A DNA stretch of 19,890 nt from NCBI GenBank assembly GCA_964516635.1, contig CAZEZY010000032.1, positions 1-19,890 on the forward strand, in the 5' to 3' direction. Shown here one piece after another: positions 14,092 to 19,890 of the stretch (position 1 is its first letter; each line of letters begins with the position of its first letter). The translations under genes and the position numbers were made by a program. Below the pieces are notes generated by a model, which ran no database searches, was not told the DNA's origin, and worked only from the letters and a program-made list of their open reading frames with translations. The stretch comes from CAZEZY01 sp964516635. Lineage in GTDB: Bacteria; Pseudomonadota; Gammaproteobacteria; Burkholderiales; Burkholderiaceae_C.

Positions 14092-14748
14092 TCACGGGGT
14101 CGTGATGGCCGGATCCACACCCAGCGCGTTCAGTTTGGACTCGACCATGCGACGGTAATCCACATCGTCTGACAGGGCAGACCATGCTTCGCGGTAAGCC
14201 TGCCGGGCTGCATCCGTCTGCCCTTGAGACAGCAGAACATCGCCTCGACGATCGGCAAAAAGACCGGCAAATTCGGCAGGCGCCGCTGCCCCTAGGGTCT
14301 GAAGGGCACCAGAGGCATTGCCGGCCTCGAGCTCGAGTGACGAAAGCCTGAGGCGAGCGACCGCCACCACGCCAGGATCGCGGGCTTTGTCCACCACCAC
14401 TCGAAGGGCCAGGATCGCATCCTCAGCGGCACCCGTGTCCTGCAGCACCCTGGCGGCCATCAGACCGGCTTGCTGAGCCTGAGCAGACGAACCTGCCTGC
14501 TTCTGGATGTCGGCCCAGACGCGCTTGACCCGGTCGACATCGTTGGCACGAGAGGCACGTTCCAGTTCCTCATACAGCACAGCGGCCTCCAGGGCCGATT
14601 TGCGCTGCCAGTACTGCCAGCCGTTCCATGCAGCAAAAAAACCCAGAACGGCAATGAGCAGCCAGGTGATGAGATTGCCGTAACGGGACCAGAAGTGCTT
14701 CATCTGGGCCAGTTGTTCCTGTTCTTGCAGGTCGTAAGGTGAGGCCAT
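14092..14748 (-). CDS. YfgM-like membrane TPR protein (SecYEG ancillary subunit)
   Basis: A 218-residue protein with a short cytoplasmic N-terminus (ASPYDLQEQEQLAQMKHFW), one membrane segment (about 25-43, NLITWLLIAVLGFFAAW) and a periplasmic, Ala-rich helical domain of TPR type. Its position between hisS and bamB and its layout match E. coli YfgM, which associates with the PpiD chaperone and the SecYEG translocon. It may help exported proteins fold and reach the BAM complex next to it. The C-terminal half (GDVLLSQGQTDAARQAYREA) has a clear TPR helix pair. The ATG at 14748 is the only sensible start, although no Shine-Dalgarno sequence precedes it. A 74-base gap separates it from hisS, and 16 bases separate it from bamB. 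Confidence 0.88.
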   Translation of the reverse strand: MASPYDLQEQEQLAQMKHFWSRYGNLITWLLIAVLGFFAAWNGWQYWQRKSALEAAVLYEELERASRANDVDRVKRVWADIQKQAGSSAQAQQAGLMAARVLQDTGAAEDAILALRVVVDKARDPGVVAVARLRLSSLELEAGNASGALQTLGAAAPAEFAGLFADRRGDVLLSQGQTDAARQAYREAWSALSDDVDYRRMVESKLNALGVDPAITTP

Positions 14749-14822
14749 GGACTAGGTAGGGGAATGAATGCTGCGTGTGCAGGGATTGTAGGGGTTAGGC
14801 TGAATCACGCCGGTGGGGCGGC

Positions 14823-16115
14823 TCAGCGCAGGCGAGCTGCCCAGGCCGATACTTCTGTCAGCGGCAACAGGGTCTGTTCGGTGATCGCGCCCTGCGCATC
14901 GGCACGCAGGGGTTTGACGGCCACCTGGCCGGCGGCGAGTTCACTTTCACCAAAAATCAATGCATAGCGTGCCCCGCTGGCATCGGCCTTCTTGAACTGG
15001 GACTTCATGCTCCCCTGCCCGTCCGGACCACCGGCGTGCATCTGTACCGCCACGCCGGTCTGGCGCAACGCACGCAACACCTGCATCACGACAGCCTGCC
15101 CTTGCATCTGAGGCACGATGGCATAACAGTCTGGCGCCAGGTTGGCAGGCAGTAGCGACTGGGCCTTGAGCAGTTCCAGAATCCGCTCCACCCCCAGCGC
15201 CCAGCCCACCGCCGGAGCGGGCTTGCCACCGATCTGCGCAATCAGGCCATCGTAACGCCCACCGGCGCAGACCGTGCCTTGCGCGCCCAGCGACGTGGTG
15301 ACGAATTCGAACACGCTGAGGTTGTAATAGTCCATACCCCGCACCAGGCGGGGGTTGATGCGATAGGCAATGCCCTGGGCATCCAGCAGGCCACGCAGGC
15401 CGTTGAAATGCGCCAGCGACTCAGCGCCGAGGTGGTCCATCAGTTGGGGCGCAGCCTCCACCAGGGCTTGCATGGCCGGATTCTTGGTGTCGAGGATGCG
15501 CAGCGGGTTGCTGTGCAGACGGCGTCTGGCGTCTTCATCCAGTTGCTCTGCATGCTGCTCCAGATAGGCAATGAGCGCCTGCCGATGGGACAACCGCTCA
15601 GCCGGTTGACCCAGACTGTTGATTTCCAGCGTGACGTCGGTCAGGCCCAGTTCGGCCCACAGGTCGGCGGCCATCACGATGAGCTCGGCATCCACATCCG
15701 GGCCGGCAAAGCCCAGCGCCTCGGCACCGACCTGATGGAACTGACGGTAGCGGCCACGCTGTGGACGCTCGTGGCGGAACATCGGCCCCATGTAGTAGAG
15801 GCGCTTGGGGCCATCGTAAAGCTGGTTGTGCTCGATCACCGCGCGCACCACGCCGGCGGTGGCCTCGGGGCGCAAGGTGAGCTGTTCGCCGTTCAGGCGG
15901 TCTTCGAAAGAGTACATCTCCTTCTCGACGATGTCGGTCACCTCGCCGAGACCACGAATGAACAGGCCGGTGGGCTCGACGATGGGCGTGCGCACATTTC
16001 GGTAGGCGTATCGCGCCATCAGGTCGCGGACCTTGCTCTCCAGCCACTCCCAGTGCACCGATTCCGGCGCAAAAATGTCGTTCATGCCTTTGACGGCACT
16101 CAGTTTCTCTGCCAT
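14823..16115 (-). CDS. hisS: Histidyl-tRNA synthetase
   Basis: A 430-residue class II aminoacyl-tRNA synthetase that charges tRNA-His. Early sequence VKGMNDIFAPES is typical of the family. Motif 2 is seen as YYMGPMFRHERPQRGRYRQF (107-126), the histidine-binding HisA segment LVRGMDYYN at 257-265 with catalytic Arg259, and motif 3 GWALGVERI at 304-312. The C-terminal 100 residues form the anticodon-binding domain (YAIVPQMQGQAVVMQVLRAL onward). Length is normal. It follows ispG by 30 bases and the yfgM-like gene comes next, the usual order in this group. The window also holds its paralogue hisZ, which lacks these catalytic residues and the anticodon domain. Confidence 0.97.
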   Translation of the reverse strand: MAEKLSAVKGMNDIFAPESVHWEWLESKVRDLMARYAYRNVRTPIVEPTGLFIRGLGEVTDIVEKEMYSFEDRLNGEQLTLRPEATAGVVRAVIEHNQLYDGPKRLYYMGPMFRHERPQRGRYRQFHQVGAEALGFAGPDVDAELIVMAADLWAELGLTDVTLEINSLGQPAERLSHRQALIAYLEQHAEQLDEDARRRLHSNPLRILDTKNPAMQALVEAAPQLMDHLGAESLAHFNGLRGLLDAQGIAYRINPRLVRGMDYYNLSVFEFVTTSLGAQGTVCAGGRYDGLIAQIGGKPAPAVGWALGVERILELLKAQSLLPANLAPDCYAIVPQMQGQAVVMQVLRALRQTGVAVQMHAGGPDGQGSMKSQFKKADASGARYALIFGESELAAGQVAVKPLRADAQGAITEQTLLPLTEVSAWAARLR

Positions 16116-16145
16116 GAGCTTCGTATGAATGCGTTCTGGATGCCC

Positions 16146-17423
16146 TTAAACCGGGTGACCAAACTTGTTGTGAATATATTCTTGAACGATCTGCTGGAAC
16201 TCGGTGGCAATGGCCTCGCCCCGCAGGGTGAGACGCTTCTCGCCATCGATGAACACCGGGGCAGCGGGCGCTTCGCCCGTGCCAGGCAGGCTGATGCCGA
16301 TGTCGGCGTGCTTGCTTTCGCCCGGCCCGTTGACGATGCAACCCATCACGGCGACCTTGAGGTTTTCCACACCAGGGTAGCGCTCGCGCCACTGAGGCAT
16401 GGAAGCCCGCAGAAAATCGTCGATCTGCTTGGCCAGTTCCTGAAAGGTGGTGCTGGTGGTGCGGCCACAACCGGGGCAGGCCGTGACGCTGGGCACAAAA
16501 CTGCGCAGACCCAGCGCCTGCAGGATCTCCATGGCCACCACGACTTCCTGAGTGCGCGACTCGCCAGGCTGGGGGGTGAGCGACACGCGAATGGTGTCAC
16601 CGATCCCCTGCTGCAACAGCACCGACAAGGCCGCCGCTGAGGCCACCGTGCCTTTGGTACCCATGCCCGCCTCGGTCAGGCCCAGGTGAAGCGGGTAGTC
16701 GCAACGCCGATGCAATTCCTGATAAACGGCGATGAGGTCCTGCACCCCACTGACCTTGCACGACAGCACGATGTCCTCAGGCTTCATGCCGATCTGCTCG
16801 GCCTGGGCAGCCGACTGCAAGGCCGAGGTGATCAGTGCCTCGTACATGACCTGCCTGGCATCCCATGGCTTCACCCGGCGCGCGTTCTCGTCCATCATCG
16901 AAGCAAGCAGATCCTGATCCAGACTGCCCCAGTTCACCCCGATGCGGATGTGTTTGTTCCAGCGCAACGCCGCTTCGACCATCTGGCCAAACTGCCGGTC
17001 CTTCTTCTCGCCCCGCCCCACGTTGCCCGGGTTGATCCGGTACTTGGAAAGAGCCTGTGCCATGTCAGGGTGATCGGTCAGCAGGCGGTGGCCGTTGTAG
17101 TGGAAATCACCGATCAGGGGAACCGGAATCTCCATGCGGTCAAGCTGCTCGCGGATGTAGGGCACCGCCTTGGCTGCCTCGTCGTTGTTGACGGTGATGC
17201 GCACCAGCTCGGAACCCGCCATCGCCAGTTCCCTGACCTGAATGGCTGTGGCCACGGCATCGGCGGTGTCCGTGTTGGTCATGGACTGAACCCGGACGGG
17301 TGCGTGGCCACCCACGGTGACCTGATGCGATCCCCATGAGACGGTACCCATGCGAGACTTGCGTTGGCCAAACGGACTGGAAACCGGCTGGCCAGGCTCT
17401 GGATTGGAAAAATCGACAGCCAT
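16146..17423 (-). CDS. ispG: 4-hydroxy-3-methylbut-2-enyl diphosphate synthase IspG
   Basis: A 425-residue iron-sulfur enzyme that reduces MEcPP to HMBPP in the MEP isoprenoid pathway. The [4Fe-4S] ligands are Cys316 and Cys319 (TACPGCGRT), Cys362 (VMGCIVNGPGE) and Glu369 in the same motif. The N-terminal TIM-barrel part shows PVRVQSMTNTDT (42-53), GDFHYNGH (105-112) and RINPGNVGRGEKK (129-141). Length is normal for the Proteobacterial type. The ATG at 17423 is just 5 bases after the rodZ stop, and an AGG lies within the end of rodZ, suggesting coupled translation. It fits the common rodZ-ispG-hisS order. Confidence 0.97.
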   Translation of the reverse strand: MAVDFSNPEPGQPVSSPFGQRKSRMGTVSWGSHQVTVGGHAPVRVQSMTNTDTADAVATAIQVRELAMAGSELVRITVNNDEAAKAVPYIREQLDRMEIPVPLIGDFHYNGHRLLTDHPDMAQALSKYRINPGNVGRGEKKDRQFGQMVEAALRWNKHIRIGVNWGSLDQDLLASMMDENARRVKPWDARQVMYEALITSALQSAAQAEQIGMKPEDIVLSCKVSGVQDLIAVYQELHRRCDYPLHLGLTEAGMGTKGTVASAAALSVLLQQGIGDTIRVSLTPQPGESRTQEVVVAMEILQALGLRSFVPSVTACPGCGRTTSTTFQELAKQIDDFLRASMPQWRERYPGVENLKVAVMGCIVNGPGESKHADIGISLPGTGEAPAAPVFIDGEKRLTLRGEAIATEFQQIVQEYIHNKFGHPV

Positions 17424-17428
17424 GATGA

Positions 17429-18295
17429 TCAGTTGACCTCGAAGCGGGCCACGTTGTTTCGTGTGTGGGGTGTCATGTCGAATGCCTGACCCCGCAACGA
17501 GACCTCCACCATATCGGCACGACCGACCACCACAGTCAGGGGAAAGTCGGCAGACAGCGCCACCGACTCACCCGGCTGGAGACTGCGTTGAACCAGCACC
17601 CGCCCCGATGACCCGGTCACCTGTACCCAAGACGCTTCGACAGCCCGTAGAACGAAACCACGGGCCCTCTCGTCGGACGAGGGTGGCAACGTGGCCGGTG
17701 TGACGTCGACCAGCGAGGCCGATGACTGAGTCGTCGTTGATTCATCCGGAACGGCCAAGACAGGCTCGGGCGCGGGCACCGGGTTTTCAGGTGCACCGGA
17801 CACGGGTTCGACAAGGGCCGGTGAATGTTCAGCAGGCAGATAAAACCACATGACCAGCGCGACCACGGCCAGCAACACGGCCAGACCGACTGGCCATGAC
17901 AGCCGGGGATTGATGGAAGCAGCAGATGGACCGGAGACGGTCGCCTTGCGTGACGGCAGGGGCTGGTTCAGCGAACGGTCGATATCGCTCAGGCGCACTT
18001 CTCCGCCCGCCGGAAACGTGGCGAGGATGGGAGCGGGATCGACCTTCAGTACCCGACAGACACTCAGAGCCAGCGCTCTGGCGAATGTCATGTCGGGCAA
18101 TTCATCGAAACGCCCCGCCTCCAGGGCTTCAAGCCGTTTGACGGGCACTTTGAGCATTGCGGCCATTGCCACAGGATGAAGACCCGCTCGCTCACGGGCC
18201 TGTTTCAGGGTCAGGGCAGGCTTGGCACCGCCTTCTTCCAGGGATGTCTCTGCCTCGACGGGAGCGCCGTTGGTGCCAGTGGTGGGTTCACTCAT
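17429..18295 (-). CDS. rodZ: Cell-shape protein RodZ
   Basis: A 288-residue bitopic membrane protein. RodZ links MreB to the elongation machinery and helps set rod shape. The cytoplasmic Xre-like helix-turn-helix domain is at about 28-90 (LTLKQARERAGLHPVAMAAM, then LEALEAGRF). A linker follows, then one membrane segment (about 134-153, WPVGLAVLLAVVALVMWFYL), a Pro/Ser/Thr-rich periplasmic stretch and a C-terminal DUF4115-type beta domain (about 212-288, with VEASWVQVTGSSGRVLVQR). I chose the ATG at 18295 because AGGGG lies seven bases upstream. Alternatives at 18328 (GTG), 18319 and 18313 are in frame but lack this. The start overlaps the stop of the pilW-like gene by eight bases. Confidence 0.92.
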   Translation of the reverse strand: MSEPTTGTNGAPVEAETSLEEGGAKPALTLKQARERAGLHPVAMAAMLKVPVKRLEALEAGRFDELPDMTFARALALSVCRVLKVDPAPILATFPAGGEVRLSDIDRSLNQPLPSRKATVSGPSAASINPRLSWPVGLAVLLAVVALVMWFYLPAEHSPALVEPVSGAPENPVPAPEPVLAVPDESTTTQSSASLVDVTPATLPPSSDERARGFVLRAVEASWVQVTGSSGRVLVQRSLQPGESVALSADFPLTVVVGRADMVEVSLRGQAFDMTPHTRNNVARFEVN

Positions 18296-19088
18296 GGAAA
18301 GCCCCTCGCTCATAGGCATTGGCTTCACGGGATTCGGGGAAACGGCGCAACAACTGGGTCCCCAGTTGGCGTGAGGCCTCGCGGTTCTGCAGCCGGTTTT
18401 CGATTTTCACGCCCAGCCAGAGCGATTCCGCATTGGCCAGTTCGGAATTGTTGAGGCGCCTGAGGTAAAACCGGGCGCGCTCGGTTTCACCACGCTGGTG
18501 CAACAGCAAGGACAGGTTGTACAGGGTGATCGGATTCAAGGCATCCAGCTCGAACGCCCTCGCCAGACTCTGCTCCGCTTCGGCCTTCTGACCGGCACGG
18601 GCCTGACAGATACCCTGGACCATCCAGGTTCGAGCCGCAGACGCATAAGCCGGTGCCTGCAAGGCCCTTCCAAAAGCCTGAACGGCATCGCTGTAGCGCT
18701 CTTGCTGACAGTGCATCCAGCCCAGGTTGTGCCAGGCGTCGCCATCTCGGGGCGACAGACGCAAGGCCTGCTGAAAACTGTCCTCGGCCAGCCGGGGCTC
18801 ATTGAGCTGCATGAAGATCAGGCCCCGCAGGTTGTAGGCTGCCGGGAAGCCCGGGTCGGCATTCAGGGCCTGCTTGACCTCATCGAGTGCAACCGTCGTC
18901 TGCCCCTGCTCGAAGTAGCCGGCAGCCAGTTCCAGTCTGACGCGGGCTCGGCGTCTTGCCTCCGGCTCATCGGACTGGGTCATCCAGGCCCTTTCCGACT
19001 CTGAAGTCACCGGGCTGCTGCCACAAGCCGTCAGGAAGACCAACACAGCGAAAGACAGTCCGATCGACCATCGCCAGCGTGACATCAT
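18288..19088 (-). CDS. PilW/PilF-like TPR lipoprotein, type IV pilus assembly
   Basis: A 266-residue predicted outer-membrane lipoprotein with several TPR repeats. The signal peptide ends in a lipobox LTAC with the modified Cys22, and Gly/Ser at the next positions favour outer-membrane sorting. TPR helices include AAGYFEQGQTTVALDEVKQA, AYNLRGLIFMQLNEPRLAED, AWHNLGWMHCQQERYSDAVQ and TLYNLSLLLHQRGETERA. The layout matches PilF/PilW, which help the PilQ secretin assemble in type IV pilus systems; the rlmN-pilW-rodZ context is the usual one. The ATG at 19088 overlaps the rlmN stop, and AGGAG lies about eight bases upstream. A second ATG follows at once at 19085. Pilus genes are not in this window, so the role rests on family and context. 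Confidence 0.88.
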   Translation of the reverse strand: MMSRWRWSIGLSFAVLVFLTACGSSPVTSESERAWMTQSDEPEARRRARVRLELAAGYFEQGQTTVALDEVKQALNADPGFPAAYNLRGLIFMQLNEPRLAEDSFQQALRLSPRDGDAWHNLGWMHCQQERYSDAVQAFGRALQAPAYASAARTWMVQGICQARAGQKAEAEQSLARAFELDALNPITLYNLSLLLHQRGETERARFYLRRLNNSELANAESLWLGVKIENRLQNREASRQLGTQLLRRFPESREANAYERGAFHE

Positions 19089-19890
19089 GCGGGAGTCTCC
19101 TTGTGGGTTTGCGCCCAGGTGATGACCTGTTCGCCCTGCCGAAGCCGGGCCATGCGCTGGGTGACGCGGGTCCGGTCCTGGACATCGCCAGCCAACTGGC
19201 CGCAAGCGGCGTCGATGTCATCACCGCGGGTTTTGCGCACGGTGGTGATGATACCGGCCGCATTCAGTCGATCCGCAAATGCCTTGACGGTATCGCGCCC
19301 AGAGCAATGCAAACCGGAGCCGGGAAACGGGTTGAATGGAATCAGGTTGACCTTGGAAGGGACACCCCGGCCGCCATGGTTCCGAAGCAGATGAATCAGT
19401 TGATCGGCGTGCTCGGTCTGGTCATTGACCCCGGCGAGCATGCAGTATTCGAATGTGATGAAGTCCCGCGGGGCTGCTGGCAGGTAGCGCAGGCAGGCAT
19501 CGAGCAACTCGGCAATCGGATACTTGCGGTTCAGTGGCACCAGATCGTCACGCAACGCGTCATTGGGGGCGTGGAGCGACACCGCCAACGCCACCGGACA
19601 GTCCTGGGCCAGCCGGTCCATCAGGGGAACGACTCCCGATGTGGACACCGTCAGGCGACGGCGTGACAGACCATACCCGTGGTCATCCAGCATCACCTTG
19701 AGCGCGGGGACGAGTGCATGGTAATTCTGCAGGGGCTCTCCCATGCCCATCATGACCACATTCGAAATGACCCGCTCCTGCACACCCAGTCGCTGACGCA
19801 GGAAATGTTCGGCAAACCAGAGCTGAGCCACGATTTCGCCCGTGGTGAGGTTGCGGCTGAAACCCTGGTGACCGGTGGAACAGAAGCGGC
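19085..19890 (-). CDS. rlmN: Dual-specificity RNA methyltransferase RlmN, N-terminus cut off
   Basis: The 3' part of a radical-SAM enzyme that methylates C2 of adenine in 23S rRNA (A2503 in E. coli) and in some tRNAs. The frame is open from the window edge; the first 268 codons seen start at RFCSTGHQGFSRNLTTGE, so the last of the three cluster cysteines is visible. The first two cysteines lie outside the window. Also seen are the SAM-binding GMGEPLQNY, the SLHAPND segment, the PFNPFPGS stretch and the C-terminal catalytic cysteine in DIDAACGQL. It is the first gene seen in the long minus-strand block. The stop overlaps the start of the pilW-like gene as ATGA. Confidence 0.96.
   Translation of the reverse strand, partial: RFCSTGHQGFSRNLTTGEIVAQLWFAEHFLRQRLGVQERVISNVVMMGMGEPLQNYHALVPALKVMLDDHGYGLSRRRLTVSTSGVVPLMDRLAQDCPVALAVSLHAPNDALRDDLVPLNRKYPIAELLDACLRYLPAAPRDFITFEYCMLAGVNDQTEHADQLIHLLRNHGGRGVPSKVNLIPFNPFPGSGLHCSGRDTVKAFADRLNAAGIITTVRKTRGDDIDAACGQLAGDVQDRTRVTQRMARLRQGEQVITWAQTHKETPA

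Noticed and set aside
14076..14120. Longer N-terminus for BamB
   Set aside because: It would put charged residues before the signal peptide and overlap the yfgM-like gene; the ATG at 14075 has a good Shine-Dalgarno sequence.
14785..14790. TACAAT on the minus strand in the hisS-yfgM gap, a -10-like match
   Set aside because: No -35 hexamer is present at 15-19 bases upstream, and a single hexamer match is expected by chance.
15279..16640. A 453-codon open frame on the plus strand
   Set aside because: It is antisense to hisS and ispG, whose motifs are intact. The translated sequence is rich in His, Gln and Gly with no domain, as expected for a shadow frame.

Overview
The window is an ordinary, gene-dense stretch of a GC-rich betaproteobacterial chromosome. 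The order rodZ-ispG-hisS-yfgM-bamB-der-hfq-hflX-hflK-hflC-hisZ-purA, a hisZ gene, and the HflK and Hfq sequence style point to Burkholderiales, perhaps near Comamonadaceae; the family-level placement is inference from memory. No rRNA, tRNA, CRISPR array, insertion sequence, prophage gene or long non-coding region was seen. The longest gap between genes is under 100 bases.

Layout. Bases 1-114 are the tail of a plus-strand short-chain dehydrogenase. It converges on rlmB (130-876), which is preceded on the minus strand by a YbbA-like ABC ATPase (887-1576). That gene shares two bases of its start codon with the divergent plus-strand gene tesA (1575-2234), which is followed by mnmH (2244-3320). 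From 3296 to the end every gene lies on the minus strand. In transcription order these are rlmN (cut by the window edge), pilW-like lipoprotein, rodZ, ispG, hisS, yfgM-like, bamB, der, hfq, hflX, hflK, hflC, a strong intrinsic terminator (7708-7738), then hisZ, purA, a purine-type phosphoribosyltransferase and metC.

How the genes fit together. The upstream block combines translation and ribosome functions (RlmN, HisS, Der, HflX), RNA regulation (Hfq), isoprenoid synthesis (IspG), cell shape and pilus functions (RodZ, PilW-like), and envelope assembly or quality control (YfgM-like, BamB, HflK/HflC). Overlapping stop and start codons (rlmN/pilW, pilW/rodZ, bamB/der) and very short gaps suggest long co-transcribed stretches. 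The block after the terminator handles histidine and purine metabolism (HisZ, PurA, phosphoribosyltransferase) and ends in a methionine-pathway enzyme.

I did not find an undescribed system. The points most worth a second look are local: the tesA/ABC shared start codons, an ABC ATPase with no permease beside it, non-ATG starts for hfq and hflX, a terminator only 40 bases upstream of hisZ, a PurA insertion, and a phosphoribosyltransferase of unknown substrate.
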